Below, piece after piece: positions 25,485 through 33,568 of a stretch of DNA of 64,000 nucleotides. Positions within the stretch are counted from its first letter, which is position 1; every line of letters starts with the position of its first letter. The stretch comes from Mesorhizobium australicum WSM2073 (GTDB lineage Bacteria > Pseudomonadota > Alphaproteobacteria > Rhizobiales > Rhizobiaceae): assembly GCF_000230995.2 (NCBI RefSeq), contig NC_019973.1, positions 1,812,001 to 1,876,000 on the forward strand. Reading direction: 5' to 3'. The notes under the pieces were generated by a model. The model ran no database searches. It was not told where the DNA came from and worked only from the letters and a program-made list of their open reading frames with translations. The position numbers and the translations under genes were made by a program.

Positions 25485-25934
25485 TCAGGCTGCCTGCAGC
25501 AATGCCTCGATCTCGAAAATGGCGTGGTTGGTCATGGTCTTCGGGATTTCGGCCGTCACCTTGTCGCCAACCTCCTTATGCAGCTTCTTGCGCATCGCGC
25601 CGAGCACCATGGGCGGGGCGACAAGCACAAGACTGTCGAATGCACCCTCATGTGCAAGCTTGTAGAGGCGGGCGGCAATCTCCTCGGCGAAGCGTTCCTT
25701 GCCGATGCGATGCCAGTCGGTCTCCTCGACCGCGCTGCGATGCACGGATGGGCCGTCATTGTATCGACCGGGGCTGTCGCTTCCCTGTTCGCGTGTGGGC
25801 GGGTTCTCCTGTTCCATCACCTGCACGACTTCAAGGTTGGGAAACTTGGTGTCGCCGGCGTTCTTGAGCAGGAGCGCCTTTTCGCCGTCGGCCACCAAAA
25901 CCCAAATGCCATGCTTCAGTTTGATCGTGTTCAT
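25485..25934 (-). CDS. host attachment family protein (AtsA-like)
   Basis: A 149-residue protein of the Host_attach family (Pfam Host_attach, first named in Agrobacterium). It begins MNTIKLKHGIWVLVADGEKA, has an acidic Pro/Ser-rich middle and a nuclease-like C-terminal half (SLVLVAPPMVLGAMRKKL, which resembles archaeal release-factor/RNase fold proteins). The start at 25934 is preceded on the minus strand by AAGGAG; the open frame to 25976 lacks such a site. Single-gene unit ending in a strong terminator. Actual function in attachment is doubtful for the family. Confidence 0.85.
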   Translation of the reverse strand: MNTIKLKHGIWVLVADGEKALLLKNAGDTKFPNLEVVQVMEQENPPTREQGSDSPGRYNDGPSVHRSAVEETDWHRIGKERFAEEIAARLYKLAHEGAFDSLVLVAPPMVLGAMRKKLHKEVGDKVTAEIPKTMTNHAIFEIEALLQAA

Positions 25935-26314
25935 AGGGACGCTCCTTGTTGAGTGGTGGCTATACCGGGAACGCATTTTGACCCGTCAACGTTCCACCCG
26001 AACGGAGCACCGAGTGGCCGTGCAGACAGGCGCTGAAGACGAAATCACCACCGGACGACTTTAATCTACTGAATTGGTAGAAATTAGAAAAAACTGTTTT
26101 GTGGGATCGGTCGCCGGCAGCTAAAAGTGCCTGAAATCAAGGCGCGTTTCAGCAGCCCGGGCGCTCCCGGTGCATGGGCATGGAATATTTTTCTCCTGCC
26201 CTTCGCGGTTGCGGAAAAGCGATTGCCTGCCATCACCGGATGCGCGAGTGCTTTGCTTCTGCTTTTTTACGCTTGGGCGTAAAACTGCGACCCTGTTCCC
26301 GGATCTGCTTTGTC
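25935..26314. other. 380-base gene-free region upstream of the sulfur operon
   Basis: Holds the start of the host-attachment gene's leader and the promoter of the cysG operon. The centre (26060-26100) is AT-rich compared with its surroundings and contains the dyad listed at 26065-26081. No riboswitch-like fold was evident by eye, and no coding frame is convincing. Confidence 0.5.
26065..26081. promoter_or_regulatory. interrupted palindrome TCTAC-N7-GTAGA upstream of cysG
   Basis: TCTAC (26065-26069) and GTAGA (26077-26081) with an AT-rich centre, flanked by TAAT and ATTA. It is about 235 bases before cysG in the AT-rich part of the promoter region. A sulfur-responsive regulator is a reasonable candidate; the factor is not identified. 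Confidence 0.4.
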
Positions 26315-27763
26315 ATGTCGCAAGCCACCACCAAGCTCAACGCCTTCCCCGTCTTCATGCGGGTCGAGGGCGAAGCCGTGGCCATTGTCGGCGGCGGCGA
26401 GGAGGCTTTGGTCAAGGCGCGGCTGATCGCCCAGTCGAGCGCGGTCCTGCACATCATCGCTGGGGATGCCGAACCGGATCTGTTGGCCTTCATCGCCGAG
26501 ACGGGCGCGAACCATATGCCCGGCGCGTATGATGCTTCGCAGCTTGAAGGCGCCGTGATGGTGTTTGCCGCCAGCGGCGACGAGGCGCTCGACCGTCGCG
26601 TCGCCGCCGACGCGCGCCGGCTGGGCATTCCCGTCAATGCCGTCGACCGGCCGGACCTCTGTGATTTCTTCACTCCGGCGCTGGTCAACCGCGCACCGGT
26701 CGCCGTGGCGATCGGTACCGAAGGCGCGGGGCCCGTGCTTGCCCAGATGCTGCGCAGCCGCATCGACCGCATGCTGTCGCCCTCGCTCGGGCCACTGGCA
26801 GCGCTTGCGGCGTCGTTCCGCAATGCCGCCGAGAGATTGCCCAGGGGCAATGTACGCCGCCGTTTCTGGAGCGACTTCTTCGGCGGAGCGCCAGCACGCG
26901 CCGTCGAGGCCGGCGAATTTTCACAGGCGCGCGAAGCCGCCACCGATCTGCTGTTGTCCGACGCGCCCATTCGCGGCCACATCGCCCTGGTGGGCGCCGG
27001 TCCCGGCGCCGAGGACCTGCTGACCCTGCGGGCGCATCGTCTGCTGATGGAGGCCGATGTCATCGTCCATGACGCGCTGGTGCCGGAGGCGATCGTCGCC
27101 ATGGGCCGCCGCGATGCCGAGCGCCTGCCGGTGGGAAAGCGCAAGGGCTGCCATACCAAGAGCCAGGCCGAAATCAATGCGTTGCTGGTGGATCTCGGTC
27201 GTCAGGGCAAGCGCGTCGTGCGGCTGAAATCGGGCGATCCGCTGGTGTTCGGCCGCGCCGGCGAGGAGATGGCCGCGCTTCGTGACGCCGGCATCGCCTA
27301 TGAGGTGGTTCCAGGCGTCACAGCGGCCTTTGCCGCTGCCGCCGATTTCGAACTGCCGTTGACGCTGCGCGGCGTTTCCTCCTCGATGGTGTTCACCACC
27401 GGCCACGATCTCAAGGGCAATTCACTGCCGGATTGGGCCAAGCTCGCGATTTCCGGCGCTACCGTTGCCGTCTACATGGGCCGCTCGGTCGCGGCCGAAG
27501 TTGCCGGCCGGCTGATCGAGGCGGGCTTGTCGCCGGACACGGCGGTCGCCGTGGTCGAGAATGCCAGCCTGGCCAATCGCCGACGCTTCCACGGCACACT
27601 TGCCGACCTGCCGTCGCTGGAAGCGCGCGCCGATCTGTCGGGCCCGGTCATGACCATCATCGGCGACGCCGTCGCCGGCGCCAATTTCGAGCGGTCCGAG
27701 CCGCTCGCGGCACACAGGCACGAGAGCGTGCCCGTAGCAGCCGCCGAGGGAGTTCAGCCATGA
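26315..27763 (+). CDS. cysG: siroheme synthase CysG (trifunctional)
   Basis: A 482-residue enzyme making siroheme, the cofactor of the sulfite reductase encoded downstream. The N-terminal part (about residues 1-215) is precorrin-2 dehydrogenase/ferrochelatase with the NAD loop AIVGGGEEALVKARLI; the C-terminal part (about 225-470) is uroporphyrinogen III C-methyltransferase with LVGAGPGAEDLLTLRA, VVPGVTAAFAAAA and VYMGRS. ATG 26315 is chosen because MSQATTKLNAFPVF is the natural N-terminus; the open frame to 26174 is unlike the family. The stop overlaps the next start (ATGA at 27760-27763). Confidence 0.95.
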   Translation: MSQATTKLNAFPVFMRVEGEAVAIVGGGEEALVKARLIAQSSAVLHIIAGDAEPDLLAFIAETGANHMPGAYDASQLEGAVMVFAASGDEALDRRVAADARRLGIPVNAVDRPDLCDFFTPALVNRAPVAVAIGTEGAGPVLAQMLRSRIDRMLSPSLGPLAALAASFRNAAERLPRGNVRRRFWSDFFGGAPARAVEAGEFSQAREAATDLLLSDAPIRGHIALVGAGPGAEDLLTLRAHRLLMEADVIVHDALVPEAIVAMGRRDAERLPVGKRKGCHTKSQAEINALLVDLGRQGKRVVRLKSGDPLVFGRAGEEMAALRDAGIAYEVVPGVTAAFAAAADFELPLTLRGVSSSMVFTTGHDLKGNSLPDWAKLAISGATVAVYMGRSVAAEVAGRLIEAGLSPDTAVAVVENASLANRRRFHGTLADLPSLEARADLSGPVMTIIGDAVAGANFERSEPLAAHRHESVPVAAAEGVQP

Positions 27764-28053
27764 AGATACTGACCGCCAATCGCCTCGGCGACGGCATTGC
27801 CGTGTGGTACGCCGATGGCGGCTGGGCCGAGACGGTGGACCATGCGGACCTTGCCCACGACAAGGCGGCCGAGGATCGGCTGGAGGCGATCGGCGCCAAG
27901 GCCCATGCCGACAATGAAGTGGTCGACGTCAATCTGATCGACGCGGACATCGTCGACGGCGTTGTCGAGCCGGTGCGGCTGCGCGAGAAGATCCGCGCCG
28001 CTGGCCCGACCATCCGCAACGACCTCGGCAAGCAGGCCGAGCGGGCGGCATAG
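27760..28053 (+). CDS. DUF2849 protein of the sulfite reduction operon
   Basis: A 97-residue soluble protein starting MKILTANRLGDGIAVWY, overlapping the cysG stop by 4 bases. DUF2849 genes sit regularly between cysG and the sulfite reductase gene in Rhizobiales. It contains a strand-rich N-terminal half and VVEPVRLREKIRAAGPTI at the end. Role unknown; strict linkage suggests help with siroheme delivery or reductase assembly, which is inference. Confidence 0.85.
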   Translation: MKILTANRLGDGIAVWYADGGWAETVDHADLAHDKAAEDRLEAIGAKAHADNEVVDVNLIDADIVDGVVEPVRLREKIRAAGPTIRNDLGKQAERAA

Positions 28054-28098
28054 CCAGGACACCAGGTGAACGGGCGGACGCGCCCTGAAAGACGAAGC

Positions 28099-29769
28099 AT
28101 GTACCGTTACGATGAGTTCGACCACGATTTTGTCCAGGCCCGCGTCGCCGAGTTCAGCGACCAGGTCGAGCGCCGGCTGTCCGGCGAGATCACCGAGGAC
28201 CAGTTCCGGCCGCTCCGGCTGATGAACGGTGTCTATCTGCAGCTGCACGCCTACATGCTGCGCATCGCGGTGCCCTACGGCACGCTGAACGGCAAGCAGT
28301 TGCGCATGCTCGGCCACATCGCCCGCAAATACGATAAGGGCTACGGCCATTTCACCACGCGCCAGAACATCCAGTTCAACTGGCCGGCGCTGTCGGACAT
28401 TCCGGCGATCCTGGCGGACCTGGCCAGCGTGGAGATGCACGCCATCCAGACCAGCGGCAACTGCATTCGCAATGTCACCGCCGATCATTTTGCCGGGGCT
28501 GCCGCCGACGAGGTCGCCGACCCGCGTCCCTATGCGGAAATCCTGCGGCAGTGGTCTTCGGTGCATCCGGAATTCTCGTTCCTGCCGCGCAAGTTCAAGA
28601 TCGCGGTGACGGGAGCCGAGCGCGATCGCGCCGCCATCCAGACGCACGATATCGGCCTGCACCTGAAGAAGAACGCCGCCGGCGAACTCGGCTTCGCCGT
28701 CTATGTCGGTGGTGGCCAGGGCCGCACGCCGATGGTGGCGAGGAAGATCCGCGACTTCTTGCCCGAAGCCGACCTTCTCTCCTACTGCACGGCGATCCTG
28801 CGCGTTTACAATCTCTATGGCCGCCGCGACAACAAATACAAGGCGCGCATCAAGATCCTGGTCCACGAGACCGGCGCAGAGGAAATCACCCGCCAGGTCG
28901 AGGCCGAGTGGCAGGAATTGAAGGACGCGGAGCTGAAGCTGCCCGAGGCGGACATCCGCGCGATCGAGGCCTATTTCGCACCGCCGGCGCTGACCGGGCG
29001 GCCGGACGGCGACGCTGCCGTCAAGGTGGCGCGGCTGGATTCCAAGGGCTTCTCGGACTGGCTCGACCAGAACGTGGTGACGCACCGCCACCCCGACTAC
29101 GCGGCGGTGACGATCTCGCTCAAGGGTATCGGCGAGGTGCCGGGCGATGCGACCGACAGCCAGATGGAAGCGGTCGCCGACATTGCCGAGAAATATGCCT
29201 TCGACGAGCTTCGCGTCAGCCACGAGCAGAACCTGATCCTGCCGCATGTGGCGCGTGCCGACCTCAAGGCGGTCTATGACGCGCTGGTCGACATCGGGCT
29301 GGCGACGGCTAATTCCAACCTGATCTCGGACATCATCTCGTGCCCGGGCCTCGATTATTGCGCGCTGGCGACGGCACGCTCGATCCCGATCGCACAGGAA
29401 ATCTCGCGCCGCTTCGCCTCGCTGGAGCGGCAGCGCGAGATCGGCGAATTGAAGCTGAAGATCTCCGGCTGCATCAATGCCTGCGGCCACCACCATGTCG
29501 GCCATATCGGCATCCTCGGTGTCGAGAAGAAGGGCTCCGAACTCTACCAGGTGACATTGGGCGGTTCGGCCGACGAGAACACTTCGGTCGGCGAGATCAT
29601 CGGCCGTGGCTTCTCTTCGGAAGAAATCACCGACGCCATCGAGCAGATCGTCGACACCTATCTCGGCCTTCGGCTCAACCCGCAGGAAAAATTCATCGAC
29701 GCCTACCGCCGTGTCGGTCCCGCGCCGTTCAAGGAGGCGCTCTATGCTGGCGAAGCCAAGGCCGCTTGA
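28099..29769 (+). CDS. cysI: nitrite/sulfite reductase hemoprotein (assimilatory sulfite reductase)
   Basis: A 556-residue siroheme and [4Fe-4S] enzyme that reduces sulfite to sulfide by six electrons in the cytosol. Two ferredoxin-like halves; the cluster/siroheme ligands are the C-terminal cysteines in SCPGLDYCALATARS and SGCINACGHHHVGHIG. The ring-contact segment KGYGHFTTRQNIQFNW is at about residue 80. ATG 28099 begins MYRYDEFDHDF; the upstream in-frame extension has no family similarity. The gene order with cysG and cysH makes sulfite the likely substrate rather than nitrite. No separate flavoprotein subunit gene is present here. Confidence 0.93.
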   Translation: MYRYDEFDHDFVQARVAEFSDQVERRLSGEITEDQFRPLRLMNGVYLQLHAYMLRIAVPYGTLNGKQLRMLGHIARKYDKGYGHFTTRQNIQFNWPALSDIPAILADLASVEMHAIQTSGNCIRNVTADHFAGAAADEVADPRPYAEILRQWSSVHPEFSFLPRKFKIAVTGAERDRAAIQTHDIGLHLKKNAAGELGFAVYVGGGQGRTPMVARKIRDFLPEADLLSYCTAILRVYNLYGRRDNKYKARIKILVHETGAEEITRQVEAEWQELKDAELKLPEADIRAIEAYFAPPALTGRPDGDAAVKVARLDSKGFSDWLDQNVVTHRHPDYAAVTISLKGIGEVPGDATDSQMEAVADIAEKYAFDELRVSHEQNLILPHVARADLKAVYDALVDIGLATANSNLISDIISCPGLDYCALATARSIPIAQEISRRFASLERQREIGELKLKISGCINACGHHHVGHIGILGVEKKGSELYQVTLGGSADENTSVGEIIGRGFSSEEITDAIEQIVDTYLGLRLNPQEKFIDAYRRVGPAPFKEALYAGEAKAA

Positions 29770-30508
29770 CCATATTGCCGATGCCGATGACGGCATCGCC
29801 GCCAAAGCGGCGGGGTTTGACGCGCTCTACGGTCATCTCAGCCCGATCGAGATCATCGAACGATCGGCCAACGATCTGTTTCACGACGAGATCGCCGCCG
29901 TGTCTTCGTTCGGCGCGGATTCGGCAGTGCTGCTGCATATGATCGCCAAGATCGACCGCACGCTGCCGGTCATCTTCCTCAATACCGGCAAGCATTTCGA
30001 AGAGACGCTCGGCTATCGCGACGCGCTGGTCGCCGATTTCGGATTGACCAACATCCGGGTGATCAAGCCGGACGAGGCGGCGCTCGAACGGATCGACCCG
30101 ACCGGCAATCTGCACCAGAACAACACCGATGCCTGCTGCGACGTGCGCAAGGTCGAGCCGCTGGCACGTGGCGTCGCACCCTTCCGCGCCTGGTTCACGG
30201 GCCGCAAACGCTTCCAGGCCTCGACACGGGCCGCACTTCCGGTGTTCGAGGCGGTCGGGCCTCGCATCCGCATCAATCCGCTGGCGCACTGGACGACGTC
30301 GGACCAGGCCGACTACATGCGCGCGCATGCGCTGCGCGAAAACCCACTGGTCGCCTATGGTTATCTGTCGATTGGCTGCTTTCCCTGCACGCAGCCGGTG
30401 CAGCCGGGCGAGGATGCGCGCAGCGGCCGCTGGGCCGGCCACGCCAAGACCGAGTGCGGCATTCACCTGTCGGGACTGGAAGTGTCGCTGACCGACGCAT
30501 CACTATAA
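29744..30508 (+). CDS. cysH: phosphoadenylyl/adenylyl-sulfate reductase
   Basis: A 254-residue thioredoxin-dependent reductase giving sulfite and AMP (or PAP). SSFGADSAVLLHM is the PP-loop-like nucleotide site. The pattern ACCDVRKVEP with GCFPCTQPV supplies two Cys pairs for a [4Fe-4S] cluster, and ECGIHLSGL carries the catalytic Cys; this cluster type is typical of APS-using bacterial enzymes, so adenylyl sulfate is the more likely substrate. The start overlaps cysI by 26 bases, with ribosome site AAGGAGG (29731-29737). Confidence 0.93.
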   Translation: MLAKPRPLDHIADADDGIAAKAAGFDALYGHLSPIEIIERSANDLFHDEIAAVSSFGADSAVLLHMIAKIDRTLPVIFLNTGKHFEETLGYRDALVADFGLTNIRVIKPDEAALERIDPTGNLHQNNTDACCDVRKVEPLARGVAPFRAWFTGRKRFQASTRAALPVFEAVGPRIRINPLAHWTTSDQADYMRAHALRENPLVAYGYLSIGCFPCTQPVQPGEDARSGRWAGHAKTECGIHLSGLEVSLTDASL

Positions 30509-30512
30509 GGTA

Positions 30513-30635
30513 TGTTGCAATTCAGGTGAGGCCGGGCTGCAAACGGCAGCTTCCGGTGCTCACGGACTTCAAGTACGTTTCGCTCCGGTTCTCGCAAGCA
30601 GCCGTTTTCGACGCAACCTGACCTGAATTTCAACA
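30513..30635. repeat. 123-bp inverted-repeat element between cysH and the DUF934 gene
   Basis: Its ends are TGTTGCAATTCAGGT (30513-30527) and ACCTGAATTTCAACA (30621-30635), inverted copies with one mismatch in 15. The interior carries further partial dyads (CCGG arms and ACTTCAAGT centre), so the RNA would form one long hairpin. It has no coding capacity and no transposase. It resembles the nonautonomous intergenic elements (RIME/MITE-like) of rhizobia and separates two genes that are normally adjacent. Confidence 0.75.
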
Positions 30636-30668
30636 CACGCTCGAGCTCTTCGAATTTTAGGAATTTTG

Positions 30669-31202
30669 ATGACTGGACTGACGACACCGGAGACCCGGCT
30701 CTGGACCCCGGAGGGTTTTCGCGAGGACGAGTGGAGCCATGCCGAAAGCGCCGACGCGCTTTCCGGCAATGGCCGATTCATCTTGCCGCTGCAGGCCTTC
30801 CTCGATCTCGACCCGGAGGTGCGCCGCTCGGCGAAGGAGCGGCTCGGCGTCGTGCTGCAACCCGGCGACCCGCTCGAGAAGATCGTCGACCTGCTCGACC
30901 AGCTGTCGCTGGTGGCGCTGGCCTTCCCGGCTTTCGGCGACGGCCGCTCCTTCTCCAAGGGCGAACTGCTGCGCAGCCGTTATCATTTCACGGGCGCGTT
31001 GCGTGCCACCGGGCAGGTCCTGGTCGACCCGTTGCCGCACATGCTGCGGCTTGGCTTCGATGAATTCGAGATCTCGAATCCAGTGCTCATGAAGCGCCTG
31101 GAAGAAGGCCGCACCGGCGGGTTGGGGCTTTATTACCAGCCGGCCGCCATAACGGAGACCAAGGGACCGAAATATTCCTGGCGGCGCCTTCGCAACAGCT
31201 GA
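30669..31202 (+). CDS. DUF934 protein of the sulfite reduction operon
   Basis: A 177-residue soluble protein of the DUF934 family, always found with assimilatory sulfite reductase genes and sometimes called a putative reductase subunit. Typical segments are VVLQPGDPLEKIVDLLDQL, LVALAFPAFGDGRSFSKGELLR and the basic C-terminus. ATG 30669 follows a TTG alternative one codon upstream. It is 160 bases after cysH because of the inserted repeat; it may still be co-transcribed. Confidence 0.88.
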   Translation: MTGLTTPETRLWTPEGFREDEWSHAESADALSGNGRFILPLQAFLDLDPEVRRSAKERLGVVLQPGDPLEKIVDLLDQLSLVALAFPAFGDGRSFSKGELLRSRYHFTGALRATGQVLVDPLPHMLRLGFDEFEISNPVLMKRLEEGRTGGLGLYYQPAAITETKGPKYSWRRLRNS

Positions 31203-31305
31203 CGCTTTTTCTAGCAAGGTCGAAGGCCTCTACTCCAAAAACTGGTCGTACCAATTGTGCGATTTGCGCTTTTCCTCCCGGCATCTTGCTCTTAGGATAT
31301 CGCTG

Positions 31306-31326
31306 TTATTTCGCAACCCGAAATAA
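31306..31326. promoter_or_regulatory. perfect 8-bp inverted repeat, TTATTTCG-N5-CGAAATAA
   Basis: A 21-base operator-like palindrome, ending 25 bases before the DJ-1/PfpI start codon and close to the ribosome site (GGGAGG, 31338-31343). Position suits a repressor site over the start of transcription. Factor unknown. Confidence 0.55.
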
Positions 31327-31351
31327 ATGGCCACAAAGGGAGGAACCGGGA

Positions 31352-31972
31352 ATGGCTGGCAAGAAGATATTGATGCTCGTTGGCGAGTTCAGCGAGGAAT
31401 ACGAGATTTTCGTCTTTGAACAGGCCATGCATGCCGTCGGCCATACCGTGCATGTCGTTTGCCCGGACAAGAAGGCGGGCGATGTGCTGAAGACATCGCT
31501 GCACGATTTCGAAGGCCACCAGACCTACACCGAGAAGCCCGGACACGATTACATCCTCAACAAGACGTTTTCCGAGGTTGATCCGGCCCAGTACGATGCC
31601 GTCTACGCGGCGGGCGGGCGCGGTCCCGAATACATCCGTATCGACAAGCGGGTGCAGGCGCTGGTGCGGCACTTCCATGAGACAGGCAAGCCGATCTTCA
31701 CCATCTGCCATGGCGTGCAGATCCTGATCGCGGTCGACGGCGTGGTGCGGGGCAGGGAAGTGGCGGCGCTTCACTATTGCGAGCCGGAAGTCACGCTGGC
31801 CGGCGGCATCTATATCGACGTCGCGCCGAACGGGGCCCATGTCGACGGCAATCTCGTTTCGGCCAAGGGCTGGCCGGGCCTGTCCAATTTCATCCGCGAA
31901 TGCCTGAAGGTGCTGGGCACGGAGATCCGCCATGGCCAGATCCTGATGCGCGACGAGCGGCAAGCGGCCTGA
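31352..31972 (+). CDS. DJ-1/PfpI family protein
   Basis: A 206-residue protein of the DJ-1/PfpI/ThiJ superfamily with a flavodoxin-like core (KKILMLVGEFSEEYE). The nucleophile elbow Cys is in FTICHGVQIL and an acidic residue is in GEFSEEYE; members are glyoxalases, deglycase-like or stress chaperones. ATG 31352 has ribosome site GGGAGG eight bases upstream; the frame open to 31286 is not homologous. Single-gene unit between an operator-like palindrome and a strong hairpin. Confidence 0.88.
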   Translation: MAGKKILMLVGEFSEEYEIFVFEQAMHAVGHTVHVVCPDKKAGDVLKTSLHDFEGHQTYTEKPGHDYILNKTFSEVDPAQYDAVYAAGGRGPEYIRIDKRVQALVRHFHETGKPIFTICHGVQILIAVDGVVRGREVAALHYCEPEVTLAGGIYIDVAPNGAHVDGNLVSAKGWPGLSNFIRECLKVLGTEIRHGQILMRDERQAA

Positions 31973-31986
31973 GAAAGGTTTGGGAA

Positions 31987-32014
31987 ATACCGCCGCGCGC
32001 TGGCGCGGCGGTAT
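31987..32014. terminator. bidirectional hairpin between PfpI and desaturase genes
   Basis: A perfect 12-bp stem, ATACCGCCGCGC with GCGCGGCGGTAT, around a 4-base loop (GCTG), in the 45-base gap of two convergent genes. Neither strand has a real T-tract, so termination efficiency is uncertain, but place and stability fit. Confidence 0.7.
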
Positions 32015-32017
32015 GCT

Positions 32018-33040
32018 CTACGCCGCCATCCGCGCTTCGCGGAACGACACCAGTTTGTGGCTGCTTTCGTCCCACAAGGCCAGTTTGACGCAGCGCAGGC
32101 TCTCGAGGAGCGTGACGCGGCCGATGCCGCGCAACTCGGGATAATCCCGCAGCACTTCCTGCAGCCGGTAGCCGGGCACCTTGGCGGAGAGGTGGTGGAC
32201 GTGGTGAACGCCGATATTGCCGGTGAACCAGTTCAGCACCGGCGGGAGGTCGTAATAGGACGAGCCGTGCAGGGCGGCGCGCTGGAACTCCCATTCCTCA
32301 TCCTTCGCCCATTCGGTCTCCTCGAACTGGTGCTGGACATAGAACAGCCAGATGCCGGCCGAACCGGCGAGAATGACGATCGGCAGATGGACGATCAGGA
32401 ACGCGCCGGGGCCGATGACCCAGATGAGGATGGCCGCGGCAAGCGCGATGCCAAGATTGGTGGTCATTGACGACACCCAGGGCGTCAGGCCGCCACGCAT
32501 CATGCCGATAGGCAGCCTTTGCGAGAAGATGAACAGCCAGATCGGCCCCAGGCCGAACATCACCAGGGGATGACGGTAGAGGCGATAAGCCAGGCGACCC
32601 CGCCAGGACATCCGCCGGTATTCGGCGACGGTCAGCGTCCTGATGTCGCCCATGCCGCGTTCGTCGAGATTGCCGGCGCTGGCATGATGGGTGGCATGGG
32701 CACGCCGCCAGCAGTCGTAGGGCGTCAGCGTCAGGATGCCCAGCGCCCGGCCGATCCAGTCATCGGCAATGCGATTGGCAAAGAAGGAGCCATGGCCGCA
32801 ATCGTGCTGGATCATGAAAATCCGCACCAGGAAGCCGGCCGCGGGCAGGATCAGCACCAGTCCCCACCAATGACCATAGGCATAGGCAGCGGAAGACAGA
32901 GCCCACAGCGTGGCGAAAGGAACGAGGGTGATGGCGAGTTCGAGTGTGCTACGCCGCCTGTCAGGCTTCTTGTAGTGCGCCAGGATCTTGAGCCAGGCAC
33001 GCTTGCTGTTGGCAGCTGCCTCGGGGGAAATCATGTTCAT
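32018..33040 (-). CDS. fatty acid desaturase family membrane enzyme
   Basis: A 340-residue integral-membrane diiron desaturase. The three His boxes are present: HDCGHGSF (about residue 94), HATHH (about 130) and HHVHH (about 275); four hydrophobic segments separate them. It would introduce a double bond in acyl lipids using ferredoxin or cytochrome electrons. The start at 33040 has no clear ribosome site; ATG 33034 (third codon) is an alternative. The sequence resembles omega-6/omega-3-type bacterial desaturases; regioselectivity cannot be told. Confidence 0.9.
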   Translation of the reverse strand: MNMISPEAAANSKRAWLKILAHYKKPDRRRSTLELAITLVPFATLWALSSAAYAYGHWWGLVLILPAAGFLVRIFMIQHDCGHGSFFANRIADDWIGRALGILTLTPYDCWRRAHATHHASAGNLDERGMGDIRTLTVAEYRRMSWRGRLAYRLYRHPLVMFGLGPIWLFIFSQRLPIGMMRGGLTPWVSSMTTNLGIALAAAILIWVIGPGAFLIVHLPIVILAGSAGIWLFYVQHQFEETEWAKDEEWEFQRAALHGSSYYDLPPVLNWFTGNIGVHHVHHLSAKVPGYRLQEVLRDYPELRGIGRVTLLESLRCVKLALWDESSHKLVSFREARMAA

Positions 33041-33129
33041 CAGGAAGCATAGGCAGGGTGCGCCGCCACCGCAAGCCAGGGATCACGCAAAGTTACTGTG
33101 CGTAATTGTCGCGTAAGGTCCGGGCGATC

Positions 33130-33330
33130 CTACTGCCGGCGCCAGCCGGCGTCGCCATCCTCGACCCGGTCGAGATGCTCGAGCAATTGCTCAAATCGGT
33201 CCGGAATGTCGGGTTCGATGCGGAAGGCTGGCAAGGTGCGCAGAAAGCGCGTCACTGCCTCGGCGCCGAACTGGCGCCGAACCTCCGCAGCGAGCCCTTC
33301 TCCTTTTTCAAGCTTGTTGCGGGTCATCAT
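33130..33330 (-). CDS. small hypothetical protein
   Basis: A 66-residue, highly charged helical protein beginning MMTRNKLEKGEGLAAEVRRQ and ending DGDAGWRRQ. On the minus strand AGGA lies about nine bases upstream of ATG 33330; the frame is open to 33402 without a better site. Composition and codon choice look coding-like and it fills an otherwise empty gap, but no family is recognised. Confidence 0.5.
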   Translation of the reverse strand: MMTRNKLEKGEGLAAEVRRQFGAEAVTRFLRTLPAFRIEPDIPDRFEQLLEHLDRVEDGDAGWRRQ

Positions 33331-33497
33331 TTCAAAAATCCTGCGTCGGCTCCGAAACTCCCCCAGCAGCGGAATGGTTCCCGCATCACCGCCTCGTGGC
33401 AAGCAAAGCCGGCAAGTACGGTAAAATTTGAATTAAAATCGAAGCGTCCCCACCGTGCTTTCCTGGTCGGGTCGCAGGCCCCTGCGGTCTCTTTCCC

Positions 33498-33526
33498 CTT
33501 GATTTTTGGCCTGCGAACCTCGATAT
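33498..33526 (+). promoter_or_regulatory. candidate RpoH (sigma-32) promoter of grpE, CTTGAT-N17-CGATAT
   Basis: CTTGAT (33498-33503), 17 bases, CGATAT (33521-33526), ending 42 bases before the grpE start. It is close to the alphaproteobacterial heat-shock consensus CTTGAA-N16/17-CCATAT and precedes a heat-shock gene. Confidence 0.5.
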
Positions 33527-33568
33527 CGGGCACAAAATCCATACCATTCGAGATGACGGGAAACGGCG

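Noticed and set aside
27754-29805. 683-codon open frame on the minus strand opposite the sulfite reductase
   Set aside because: Shadow of cysI and the neighbouring genes; composition is Asp/Arg/Gly-rich and no family is recognised.
30513-30635. Inverted-repeat element considered as an insertion sequence
   Set aside because: Only 123 bases with no transposase frame; treated as a nonautonomous repeat.
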